Positions 1 through 7,914 of a stretch of 64,000 nt of DNA are shown here, piece by piece. The notes beneath the pieces are model-generated. The model searched no databases. It saw nothing but the letters and a program-made list of their open reading frames with translations, and had not been told where the DNA came from. The translations under genes were made by a program, and so were the position numbers. How positions within the stretch are numbered: position 1 is the stretch's first letter; the number at the start of each line of letters is the position of its first letter. The stretch is from Ornithinibacillus massiliensis (lineage in GTDB: Bacteria; Bacillota; Bacilli; Bacillales; Amphibacillaceae): positions 167,223 through 231,222 of the forward strand of contig NZ_JAGXBY010000006.1 of NCBI RefSeq assembly GCF_018310345.1. The letters run 5' to 3'.

Positions 1-260
1 CTAACATTGAAATTAATCCCAAAGGTGTTAGCAAAGCAAAAGCGCTACATCGTGTTTGTAACGAAATCGGGATTACGATAGATAACGTAATGGCATGTGG
101 AGACAGCTTGAACGATATTAAAATGATTCAAGAAGCAGGTTTCGGTGTAGCAATGGGAAATGCACAAGAAGCAATTAAAAAAGTAGCAAATTACGTAACC
201 GATACGAACGTAAATCATGGTGTAGCAAAAGCAATTGAAAAGTTTGTCCTAGAAGATTAA
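1..260 (+). CDS. Cof-type HAD-IIB phosphatase, C-terminal part only
   Basis: The gene enters from the left edge; the reading frame starts at base 3 and stops at 258-260. The visible 85 residues carry the HAD motif III/IV signature: a lysine in NPKGVSKAKAL, then ACGDSLNDIKMI and GVAMGNAQEAIK, followed by the usual NVNHGVAKAI ending. These are the conserved C-terminal elements of the Cof/YbjI/YkrA family of soluble Mg-dependent sugar-phosphate or nucleotide phosphatases. The substrate cannot be told from this fragment. The cap domain and the catalytic DxD are outside the window. Confidence 0.85.
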   Translation, partial: NIEINPKGVSKAKALHRVCNEIGITIDNVMACGDSLNDIKMIQEAGFGVAMGNAQEAIKKVANYVTDTNVNHGVAKAIEKFVLED

Positions 261-397
261 GACATATAACGTAATTCCTTACGAATAGGTTAGTTATTCA
301 ATTCTTGTTACTGGTGGGTAAGTAAATCCAAGGTCCCTTTCTTTGTGTTTCGAAAAGAGGTATAATAGAAATACAACGCCTGAAAGGGGATGCTGTA

Positions 398-580
398 ATG
401 TCTTTTTCAAGAGGACCAAAAGAGCCAGTCCCGGAAGTTGAAACAAATGTATGGGCATGTACTAGCGAGGATTGTAATGGCTGGATGAGAGAATCATTTA
501 GCTTTGACAAAGAACCAGAATGTCCATTATGCCAATCAAACATGACAACAGAAGTACGTGTATTACCAGAAGTTAAATAG
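398..580 (+). CDS. YdjO-like cold-inducible small protein
   Basis: A 60-residue protein. Two cysteine pairs, CTSEDC and CPLCQS, and the segment WACTSEDCNGWMR match the YdjO family, annotated as cold-inducible in B. subtilis and of unknown mechanism. The four cysteines suggest a small zinc ribbon (inference). A purine-rich GAAAGGGG lies about 7 bases before the ATG, and a TATAAT at 361-366 could be the -10 element. A hairpin after the stop codon probably ends the transcript, so the gene looks monocistronic. Confidence 0.8.
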   Translation: MSFSRGPKEPVPEVETNVWACTSEDCNGWMRESFSFDKEPECPLCQSNMTTEVRVLPEVK

Positions 581-605
581 AAATAAATAGCGTTAAAGAA
601 CTTAA

Positions 606-635
606 AGAACACTCTCGATTGATTCGGGAGTGTTT
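606..635 (+). terminator. Terminator hairpin after the ydjO-like gene
   Basis: AACACTC and GAGTGTT pair around a loop containing TCGATTGATTCG, followed by a short T-rich tract. Confidence 0.55.
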
Positions 636-718
636 CCTTAGGTTATTTGTTTCATTCACCAAGACAACTGCCTATACATACATTAAAGTACAAAACAAAA
701 GTCAAAGGATGTGTTATT

Positions 719-1765
719 TTGACAAGCAAAATTGGGTACTACGTCAGTGGAAACACAGCAGAAGGCTTTGTAAACTTTTTGTCAACCAACACTTCTGATT
801 TTCATCATCATATCATACTAAAACACCCCTCCTATTCACTCAAAACAGCTATTATAAAGGAAATCATAAACCAATATGAGGAAGATCATCATATCGAGGT
901 ACTTTATAGCTCAATAGGTAAAGAATTCTTAGAAGGAGTTATCATACGTGATAAGAAAGTAGCTATCGTGGATGAAAGAATAGCTAGTGCAGACTTACCT
1001 AGTTCCTTCGAATTAAACCTTGCCCTTTTTACAGGAATGGATGCTAGCCAAGATTTTGCATCGGAGCATGAAGCAATTGATACTTTCATTCAAAATGCCT
1101 ACCGAGATTTTGAAGCTGGACTGAAAATTCATGACGATTTAGAAGAAGTCTATATAAAAGAAATGGACTTTGCAAAGGCGAATCAACTTGCAACAGAATT
1201 TATTGCTTCTCTTTTAAAGGGTGTTTCAAAACAAGAAAAGGAATCCAAAGTATACCATCGCTTGTTTGGCACTAATACCAAAGATGGCGTAGTGAATGTT
1301 GTTCCAGAACTTTTACGTCCGTTATCTAAAAAGAATTATATTAAAGGCCGTGCTGGCACAGGTAAATCTACCTTTATGAAGAAAATCATGTCTGCTTGCT
1401 TAGCGCATGGTTTTGACGTGGAGCTTTATCACTGTAGCTTCGACCCTAATAGTATTGATATGGTGCTAGTTCGAGAGCTAGATTTTTGTATTTTTGATAG
1501 TACAGACCCACATGAGTTTTTTCCACATGGACCTGGAGAAGAGACAATAGATATGTATGAAAAAGCAGTAACGCCGGGGACAGATGAGAAATATACAAAG
1601 GTCATTCATGATTTAAATACGCGTTACAAAGCTTATATGAAAAAAGGTGTTGTCAACCTGCAAGAAGCCGGTGAATTATTAGGGAAGCTTGAACAACAAT
1701 ATGACCTAACCAATCTAGAAATGGAAAAGATAAAATCGTTTATTATTGGAAAAATTATTGAATAA
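719..1765 (+). CDS. PRK06851-type tandem P-loop ATPase with a degenerate first P-loop
   Basis: A 348-residue soluble protein. I place the start at a TTG with AAAGGA about 9 bases upstream; an earlier TTG at 647 is in frame, but the extra 24 residues look non-coding and overlap the terminator. From memory, this family has two similar ATPase modules, each with its own Walker A motif. The second module is intact: KGRAGTGKSTFMKK, then ELYHCSFDPNSIDM, then FDSTDPHEFFP and TPGTDEKY. The first keeps GNTAEGF and a KVAIVDER stretch, but its P-loop position reads HPSYSLKTA and lacks the GxxGxGK pattern. Function is unknown; the gene stands alone. Confidence 0.65.
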   Translation: MTSKIGYYVSGNTAEGFVNFLSTNTSDFHHHIILKHPSYSLKTAIIKEIINQYEEDHHIEVLYSSIGKEFLEGVIIRDKKVAIVDERIASADLPSSFELNLALFTGMDASQDFASEHEAIDTFIQNAYRDFEAGLKIHDDLEEVYIKEMDFAKANQLATEFIASLLKGVSKQEKESKVYHRLFGTNTKDGVVNVVPELLRPLSKKNYIKGRAGTGKSTFMKKIMSACLAHGFDVELYHCSFDPNSIDMVLVRELDFCIFDSTDPHEFFPHGPGEETIDMYEKAVTPGTDEKYTKVIHDLNTRYKAYMKKGVVNLQEAGELLGKLEQQYDLTNLEMEKIKSFIIGKIIE

Positions 1766-1935
1766 TGATTGGTCCTGTGAGTATACTGTCATTACTCGCA
1801 GGACTTTTAGCTTATAAGAGGGAAATTAGAATCAAATTTAATTAATCCCATAATATCCTCTTGTTTTTTCTTGTAAAATCATGTAAAATGAATTAACTGA
1901 AAATTATGATTTGAAAAATATTGGGAGGTGGGAAT

Positions 1936-2373
1936 GTGATATCTGTAAAGATGCTCAAGCCTTATTATATAAAGGCTGATGATGAGTTTGTTCGTATAAT
2001 TTTAGCGTATCAATATTTTTCAGTCAGTATTAATAAACATGTCTACCAATTTATCCCTGTTGAAGCTAAAGAGATTCGCATCAACCGCAAAACACGAAGA
2101 GTGGAAAATGTTGAAAGTCGTTTTGCTTTTCAAAAGGGCAAGGAGATTATTTATATGACAATGACAGAACTTATAACACTTCCCGATTTTCTAACCCAAT
2201 TACACCATATTGCAAAGCCTTATTATGAAGAAGTTCATGAAATGGACGAAATTGCGAGTGAAAATAGATTGATATTAGAAGAATTAGAAAAGTATAATTT
2301 AAAACGCTTAATCGATAAGGCCCTTGATGAGCGTGATGAGAAAATGTTTCGCGAATTAGTGAAATTGTTATAA
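1936..2373 (+). CDS. IDEAL-domain protein (copy 1)
   Basis: A 145-residue protein. The chosen start is a GTG directly behind GGGAGGTGGG; the open frame extends back to 1921 only through that ribosome binding site. The C-terminus, RLIDKALDERDEKMFREL, is an IDEAL domain, a short helical module in small Firmicutes proteins including regulators and adaptors. The N-terminal 100 residues are beta-rich and shared with the next gene (VK-LKPYxIK, YQFIP, FAFxKG). The two genes are tandem paralogues with about 140 bp and a strong terminator between them. The specific function is unknown. Confidence 0.7.
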   Translation: MISVKMLKPYYIKADDEFVRIILAYQYFSVSINKHVYQFIPVEAKEIRINRKTRRVENVESRFAFQKGKEIIYMTMTELITLPDFLTQLHHIAKPYYEEVHEMDEIASENRLILEELEKYNLKRLIDKALDERDEKMFRELVKLL

Positions 2374-2440
2374 ATCAAAAGGAGCATGACTTACTACCTA
2401 TGATAGATAGGAAGGCATGCTCCTTTTGATTTATTTTGAT
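2374..2440 (+). terminator. Strong terminator after IDEAL copy 1
   Basis: ATCAAAAGGAGCATG is repeated in inverted form as CATGCTCCTTTTGAT, followed by TTATTTT. The stem is 14-15 bp. Confidence 0.8.
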
Positions 2441-2518
2441 AAAAAAGTGTTTAAAAGTTTATTTATCGGGTACTAAACAAATAAGATTTTTCTATTATGA
2501 AGCATTGGGGGAATGACA

Positions 2519-2953
2519 ATGGTAAGTGTAAAGTTATTAAAGCCCTATTGTATAAAAACGGATTTAGAAAATATATACGTCTATTTGGATGAAGAACACT
2601 TCACGATTTCTATACAGAATGAAGTGTATCAATTTATCCCTGAACAGTCTAAACAATTCATTATCAATCGTAGAACGAAAAAAATTGAGAATCTGGATGC
2701 GACTTTTGCATTTAAGAAGGATGATAACGTATTTTATTTAACGATGAGTGAACTAATCAATATTCCAGATTTTCTAATTAAGCTCTACTTTATCACAAAA
2801 CCTCATATTGAATATGTTCAAACAGAAAATATAAATGAAGATATTGATGTTATTATGGATCAACTAGTACAACAAAATATTAAACGATTAATTGATAAAG
2901 CATTAGATGAACGCAATGAAGAAGCATTTTATGATTTAATTGCATTATTATAA
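2519..2953 (+). CDS. IDEAL-domain protein (copy 2)
   Basis: A 144-residue paralogue of the preceding gene. Two ATGs are possible, at 2513 and 2519; GGGGG ends only one or two bases before the first, so 2519 is favoured (MVSVKLLKPY). The IDEAL motif RLIDKALDERNEEAF lies at the C-terminus. Middle motifs such as YQFIP and LINIPDFLIKLY align with copy 1, but overall divergence is considerable, so the duplication is not recent. A role as adaptor or regulator is only a guess from the domain. Confidence 0.7.
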   Translation: MVSVKLLKPYCIKTDLENIYVYLDEEHFTISIQNEVYQFIPEQSKQFIINRRTKKIENLDATFAFKKDDNVFYLTMSELINIPDFLIKLYFITKPHIEYVQTENINEDIDVIMDQLVQQNIKRLIDKALDERNEEAFYDLIALL

Positions 2954-3370
2954 AAGGTTAATAAAACAGTGAAGCATTTTAATCTTAAATAAATAATAAT
3001 GATGTAAATTCTTATAAAGGGGAAGGGAAAAAGATTTATCTTAAAGGCAAATACGAATAATGAGCAAGCCCCCTGTACTGGAAATATCGTTGCGGTTACT
3101 TTCAGTATAGGGGGTGGTATCTGCTCAAAAAATCCACCGAAGTGTCTATCAGGCTGCTACTTCTTAGTAGCCATGCACCGAAAAAACCTTCTAAGTAGTA
3201 TTGTTAATAGACTAGAGGTACATCTAAGGCCTCAAGCTTTCCTTATTCATCCCACTTTCGTCTACGTATATTTTTAGGAGCTAGTAGATGTTCGTATTTA
3301 CATCCATTACGTTTACTTTTTTTGTCCCATTCTCTAATTCATTCGTAGGAAGCGCCATTTTTACAAGTTT
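2954..3370. other. 417-bp intergenic region with predicted RNA-like structure
   Basis: No convincing protein gene lies here. On the plus strand, around 3061-3125, GAGCA and TGCTC enclose CCCCCTGTACTG...CAGTATAGGGGG, a long imperfect hairpin. A second hairpin, GCTACT/AGTAGC, sits near 3154-3170, and T-rich tracts follow on both strands. It separates the plus-strand IDEAL genes from the 3' end of the minus-strand penicillin-binding protein gene. It could hold converging terminators, an unrecognised small RNA or a decayed repeat. I could not match it to 6S, SRP, tmRNA or RNase P RNA. Confidence 0.35.
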
Positions 3371-5392
3371 CTATTCTTTAATAGCTTCCAATACATCCGT
3401 AACCTTCTGTACAACTAATCCGCTTGCTCCGAGATCTTGAACCTTCTCCATCATCATTGCGATGATGATGTCCTGATCCTCTGTTGGATAACCAACAAAC
3501 CAGCCATTTTGCTCGCCATTTTCCTCATCTAAGGTTAATTTTAATTCTGCCGTTCCAGTTTTCCCAGAGATAGGGAATGAAGCATTTTTCGCATAGCCAG
3601 CCGTTCCATCTGTAACTACATTTCGCAATGTTTCTTGCACGATAGTAGCTTGTTCTGGTGATAGTAGACCTTCTTTCCAAACTTGATTCGGTTCTTCCTC
3701 CATTAATAAAATTGGTTTGATCATATTGCCATTATTTAAAAAGCTCGTATACATCGTGGCTAAATGAAGGACACTTGCTTCAACCTCACCTTGACCATAG
3801 CTTGTGTTTGCTACTAATACTTCATCATCTAACGTTCCAGAAGTTGAAATGGTTGAAGTAGATATTGGGAAATTAATTGGTAGCTGTTCGCCAAAACCGA
3901 ACTGTTCGAGTCCCTTTACTAGTTGATCACCACCCATTTCAACACCTTTCATTGCAAAGTAAATATTATCTGAAAGAGCCATGGCTTTCATTAAGTCAAC
4001 TGGGTTAGCTTCGGACACACGAGTTACTTCATAATTGCCCCAAGATTCACCCTTACCCCAAGATAGCCCCTTAATCTCGAGTTCCTCCTCAGGTTTAATC
4101 GTGCCATTTTGTAAACCAATAGCTGCTGTGACTGGCTTTATAACAGAGCCTGGTGCATATGTCGCATTAAAGCGATTAAATAAAGGTTGCTCTGGGTTGT
4201 CTTGAAGTGCTTCCCAATCGCTTTGAGAAATGCCATAGACTAGTTTATTTGGATCAAAGGATGGGCTACTTACCAATGCTAAAGTTTCCCCGGTTTTAGG
4301 GTGGATAGCAGCCGCCGTTCCCGGTGCATCATCCAAAGAGTTAAATAATTCCTCTTGGACCGTAATATCAAGGGTTGTTTGAATATTTTTTCCGTCCTCT
4401 ACTGGTTTCATGGCTAATGTGGCAACCTCTTTTTCATCCTCTGTAACGTAAATCTTAACCCCTTTCTCGCCTTTTAGTTCATCTTCGAAACGTCTCTCTA
4501 AACCAGTAGAACCAATCATATCATTTTCTGTATATCGCTCAGGGTCTTTCTCTTCTAATTCTTCAGCTGTTATTTTTCTCACATACCCTACAACATGTGC
4601 CGCCGCTTTGCCTAAAGGATATATACGCCCTGTTGTTTGCTGTGTCATTACGCCATCCATTTGCCATAATTGGTCTAGCAAAGCTTGATCGGATTCTTGC
4701 ACCTTTTTTCCAATTGGGACGAACAAATCCGGCTGAACCCAGCTCTCATTAAGAGCATTATCAATGGATGCAACAGAAATATTCAATAGGGAAGCAAGCT
4801 TTTTTTTACTTGCTTCAGGATTATCACCCAATTGCCCAGGAACAATCCCAACCTCATATACAATTCCATTTAGAGCTAATGGGAGTCTGTTACGGTCTAG
4901 AATATCTCCTCTCTTTGGCTCAGTAGTAGATATTCGAATCTCTCCACCATCTTTGATTTCCGGGAAAATAAAACCAGGATTCCAATCGATAAACCAATTC
5001 TTCTCTTCTTCTTCCCCAGCTTGCTTTAACGTTACTTCATAGTCAAATTCAATTGGACCAGCCATTGACGTCAAACTTGCTGAAAATGGTATCGTTGCCG
5101 TACCTTCTTCCAAAGCTTGTTTTATCTTTTCATCAGATAGTTTTTCATAATGTAATTGTATTTCTGTAATGTGTAAGTCTTGGTATATTTTTTCATAGCG
5201 GTCTATGTATTGGTCTGTATGATATGCTTGCTTAGCTTCCTCTGTAAGCATATCATACATACTGGAGAAGCTTTGCTCCTCCCAAAGTTTAAAATAGTCA
5301 TCAAGTCTGTCATGAGGTGTTACTTTATCCTCGGAACATCCAGCTAATATCAAAGCTAGAAATAATGCAAAGGTAATAAAGAAGCGTTTCAT
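3371..5392 (-). CDS. pbpC: PBP3-like class B penicillin-binding lipoprotein
   Basis: A 673-residue D,D-transpeptidase that cross-links peptidoglycan outside the membrane. The lipobox LILAGCS puts the acylated cysteine at residue 19. An NTF2-like MecA_N domain spans about residues 25-140, the PBP dimerisation domain about 150-320, and the transpeptidase the rest, with active-site SVIK at 416-419, SDN at 474-476 and KTGT at 611-614. Length and layout match B. subtilis PbpC, the relative of staphylococcal PBP2a; that similarity alone does not imply beta-lactam resistance. The start has AGGGGG upstream. It is transcribed away from the LCP gene side with its own short upstream region. Confidence 0.9.
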   Translation of the reverse strand: MKRFFITFALFLALILAGCSEDKVTPHDRLDDYFKLWEEQSFSSMYDMLTEEAKQAYHTDQYIDRYEKIYQDLHITEIQLHYEKLSDEKIKQALEEGTATIPFSASLTSMAGPIEFDYEVTLKQAGEEEEKNWFIDWNPGFIFPEIKDGGEIRISTTEPKRGDILDRNRLPLALNGIVYEVGIVPGQLGDNPEASKKKLASLLNISVASIDNALNESWVQPDLFVPIGKKVQESDQALLDQLWQMDGVMTQQTTGRIYPLGKAAAHVVGYVRKITAEELEEKDPERYTENDMIGSTGLERRFEDELKGEKGVKIYVTEDEKEVATLAMKPVEDGKNIQTTLDITVQEELFNSLDDAPGTAAAIHPKTGETLALVSSPSFDPNKLVYGISQSDWEALQDNPEQPLFNRFNATYAPGSVIKPVTAAIGLQNGTIKPEEELEIKGLSWGKGESWGNYEVTRVSEANPVDLMKAMALSDNIYFAMKGVEMGGDQLVKGLEQFGFGEQLPINFPISTSTISTSGTLDDEVLVANTSYGQGEVEASVLHLATMYTSFLNNGNMIKPILLMEEEPNQVWKEGLLSPEQATIVQETLRNVVTDGTAGYAKNASFPISGKTGTAELKLTLDEENGEQNGWFVGYPTEDQDIIIAMMMEKVQDLGASGLVVQKVTDVLEAIKE

Positions 5393-5458
5393 AACTAATC
5401 CCCCTACTATCTGTAAGTGTTTTTTTCTCTCTTTGTATTATATCATCGATATAAAAGA

Positions 5459-5492
5459 AAAAGTCACACTGAATTCATCAGGTGACTTATTT
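5459..5492 (-). terminator. Terminator of the LCP gene
   Basis: Read on the minus strand, AAGTCAC and GTGACTT enclose a loop and are followed by TTTTTCTTTT. Confidence 0.7.
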
Positions 5493-5495
5493 TCT

Positions 5496-6440
5496 TTAGT
5501 TCGCTTCCATATGATCTTTTATCTCAGTTGAAATCCTACTGAATTCTGCTTCCGGTACTATATAGTACCAAATTCCTCCAATGATTTGGCCGCTACCAGA
5601 AATCTCCATTGTGTCGATGTTCGCTCTAGTGCCGAGATAGTTGGTGAATAATGCTTGCATGTTTTTCATTTGCAAATCGGTATTGACATTATTACCTACA
5701 ATATCGAGAATCTCACCGACTTTTGTTATACTTGAAAAACTTGCAGCCTCATTCATTGCAGCAGTTACGATAGCGCGTTGTCTTTCATTCCGCCCCATAT
5801 CTCCACGTGGGTCACTTTTTCTCATCCGAATGTAAGCTAATGCTTCTTTACCATTTAAACGAATATTACCTTCTTCAAAGTGAAAGCCATCCTGTGTAAA
5901 ATTTATATGATTATCGATGGTTACGCCACCTAAAGCATCTACCCCAAGCTCAAAGCCTTCCATATTTATTTTACCGTAGAAGTGTACTGGAAGATCGAAG
6001 GCTTCTTCAACGGTTTGAACAGATAATTCAACCCCACCAAATGCATAGGCGTGATTGATTTTATCCATTCCTCGGCCAGGAATGTTGACATAAGTGTCTC
6101 TTGGAATACTAAGCATTTTCATCGAATCGGTCTTCGGATTTAATGACATGAGAATCATGGTATCGGAGCGACCTCTGTCACCTTCACGTTCATCTACACC
6201 TAGAAGTAAAATGTTGATTGATTTTTTGTCTTTGAAAATGCTATTAATCTCTTCTTGCCTTTTAGGGTCTTTATCACGATCCAATGGTTCATGCATGGTA
6301 TTAACTGTGTCGTGTATCTTATCCCATACATACCATGCAAATCCCCCACCGGCTAGTAGAAGGAAAAGAAGTATCCCACCGACCCAGTATAACCATTTCC
6401 GTCTTTTCTTTTGTTTGAGTTCTTTCCTTGATTCCGCCAC
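5496..6440 (-). CDS. tagU: LCP family cell-wall polymer ligase (LytR/TagU type)
   Basis: A membrane-anchored LytR-CpsA-Psr enzyme of 314 residues that attaches wall teichoic acid or similar polymers to peptidoglycan. A basic N-terminus (KQKKRRKW) precedes one transmembrane helix at about residues 18-38. The LCP domain shows LLGVDEREGDRGRSDTMIL, SIPRDTYV, KINHAYAFGG and YIRMRKSDPRGDMGRNERQ, including the arginines and aspartates that bind the polyprenyl pyrophosphate. An ATG at 6446 is only one base from AAGGAG; the GTG at 6440 has ideal spacing and is preferred. It appears monocistronic. Confidence 0.9.
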   Translation of the reverse strand: MAESRKELKQKKRRKWLYWVGGILLFLLLAGGGFAWYVWDKIHDTVNTMHEPLDRDKDPKRQEEINSIFKDKKSINILLLGVDEREGDRGRSDTMILMSLNPKTDSMKMLSIPRDTYVNIPGRGMDKINHAYAFGGVELSVQTVEEAFDLPVHFYGKINMEGFELGVDALGGVTIDNHINFTQDGFHFEEGNIRLNGKEALAYIRMRKSDPRGDMGRNERQRAIVTAAMNEAASFSSITKVGEILDIVGNNVNTDLQMKNMQALFTNYLGTRANIDTMEISGSGQIIGGIWYYIVPEAEFSRISTEIKDHMEAN

Positions 6441-6446
6441 TGTCAT

Positions 6447-7088
6447 TCTCCTTAATTGTTAACTATTGGAAATATTATATCGAATCCTGTCATTTTAGTC
6501 TATTGCAAAATAGGATTTATTACTCATTATTTTTCGCTAATGGAATTGTGTTAATCATATAGCGGTTTAGTTCCTCCAAAAAGAAACACAACGATTAGCA
6601 GTAGTTAGCAGCAATATTCACTTATCTCAGTTGGCTTTCGAACACTTACCCACAAAATTCGTGTTTGTTATTTCATATAAGAATACTCCTTCCATAATCT
6701 TATCTTTATAATATTACACATACTATAAAGATAGGCATACATAATAGTAATCCAAATTGTTCTTTATAAAGTAAATATAATACGTTAAAAAGTACGTAAT
6801 TATAAGGAATCTAAAGAAATATAAAGATAATCCAACAAAAACGTTCTTTATAGTGAATATTTGCCGAAATTTGAGGTTTTCATATCTAAGTAAATTATCC
6901 TATACTCCAATTAGGTTGTTCTTTATTAGGAACGAAATGAGTCTTATTGAAGAACGATTGTGTTTAACTGGTTAAATACATATGGAAAGAGAATGATTAT
7001 AAAACTCTTTCCCGACACTTTTAAATTTGCGCAGATTTAAAGGTGAATTGTTCTGTAATTAGAATTTAAATTAGGGAGATGAACGAGG
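6447..7088 (+). promoter_or_regulatory. Long regulated leader of the tasA operon
   Basis: This 640-bp AT-rich region separates the LCP gene from tasA and contains no gene I can support. It carries a cluster of SinR-type boxes (6759-6933) and, nearer the start codon, two potential hairpins: GGAAAGAG/CTCTTTCC at 6984-7011 and TTTAAAT/ATTTAAA at about 7020-7041. A partly palindromic GTTCTGTAATTAGAAT lies at about 7050. I could not settle on a convincing -35/-10 pair; TTGAAG at 6947 and TTAAAT at 6972 are the best candidates. Confidence 0.6.
6759..6933 (+). promoter_or_regulatory. Cluster of SinR operator-like boxes
   Basis: The seven-base SinR core described in B. subtilis, GTTCTYT, occurs exactly at 6759-6765, 6843-6849 and 6918-6924. 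The third is part of an inverted repeat, GTTCTTTATTAGGAAC (6918-6933), and a near match in reverse orientation (GAAGAAC) follows at about 6949-6955. Three perfect matches in 166 bp upstream of tasA, with sinR encoded 3.5 kb downstream, make repression by SinR the natural reading. Confidence 0.7.
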
Positions 7089-7790
7089 ATGAGTATGAAG
7101 AAAAAGTTAGGTATGGGCATTACATCAGCTGTATTAGGTATTGCATTAATCGGTGGAGGAACGTTTGCATACTTTAGTGATACTGCAGCGCAAACGAACA
7201 CGTTTGCTTCCGGTACAATTCAACTTGATGTTGATCCGACTGTACAAGTAGAAATGGATAATCTTAAGCCTGGAGACTGGATGCCAAGATCTTTTGAATT
7301 ACAAAACAATGGAACGCTTGATATTAAGTATGTTGACTTAAAGACAGAATATGCGGTTACAAGAAATGGTGAGGCTGTTAGTAATGACTTAGCAGATGCA
7401 TATGCAGAACAACTTTATGTGCAATTCTTAAAAAATACTTCTGGGGATGCGGATTATGAAGTGTTGTTTGAAGTAAGTTTAAAAGACCTTCGTGATTTAA
7501 CACCAGAAGATTTAGCAACAAAAGTAAATCTTGAAAACATTATGGTTGAAGAAGGGTATAGATATTGGGAATGGATTATTTGGCCAGTCTTTGGCAAATG
7601 GATAACAGTTGATCCAGTATTTGATGATGTACCGGAGGAAGTATATGGTATTGAAGCTGGCGATAAAGCTAACTTTGATGTTCAATTCCGTTTCAATGAT
7701 ACTGGTGTGGCACAAAATGAACTACAAAATCTAGACTTAGAGCTTACTTGGACATTCGAAGGTTACCAAACTGACGGAGAAGAAAAGTAA
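7089..7790 (+). CDS. tasA: TasA/camelysin-family biofilm fibre protein
   Basis: A 233-residue secreted matrix protein. The start MSMKKKLGMGITSAVLGIAL closely resembles B. subtilis TasA, and the signal peptide probably ends near GGGTFA, the type cleaved by SipW. After it come FASGTIQLD and NLKPGDWMPRSFELQNNG, the core of the TasA/CalY fold, and near the end FRFNDTG and LELTWTFEG. TasA monomers assemble by donor-strand exchange into extracellular fibres. Alternative ATGs at 7089 and 7095 are both acceptable. It is the first gene of the operon, unlike B. subtilis where tasA is last, and it is followed by a hairpin that may set its mRNA level above that of the downstream genes. Confidence 0.9.
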   Translation: MSMKKKLGMGITSAVLGIALIGGGTFAYFSDTAAQTNTFASGTIQLDVDPTVQVEMDNLKPGDWMPRSFELQNNGTLDIKYVDLKTEYAVTRNGEAVSNDLADAYAEQLYVQFLKNTSGDADYEVLFEVSLKDLRDLTPEDLATKVNLENIMVEEGYRYWEWIIWPVFGKWITVDPVFDDVPEEVYGIEAGDKANFDVQFRFNDTGVAQNELQNLDLELTWTFEGYQTDGEEK

Positions 7791-7805
7791 TTTTAATATG
7801 AACAA

Positions 7806-7838
7806 GGAAAGGTGAGAATCCTCACCTTTCCATTCCTT
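7806..7838 (+). terminator. Hairpin between tasA and tapA
   Basis: GGAAAGGTGAG and CTCACCTTTCC form a perfect 11-bp stem with an AATC loop, followed by ATTCCTTATTTATT. The weak T-tract suggests partial termination or 3'-end protection of a tasA-only mRNA. Confidence 0.65.
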
Positions 7839-7914
7839 ATTTATTAACTATCCTGGTTAATCGAAGTCTTGGAATAACGATGATAGTTAATAAGGGGGAG
7901 ATAGGGGGGAGAAA

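Noticed and set aside
594..612. Two AAAGAAC motifs as SinR sites near the ydjO-like gene
   Set aside because: They lie at the end of a transcript next to a terminator, not at a promoter, and the 7-mer is expected by chance several times in 64 kb.
6418..6425. GTTCTTT at the start of the LCP gene as a further SinR operator
   Set aside because: It falls within the beginning of the coding sequence, about 330 bp from the clustered boxes; chance is likelier.
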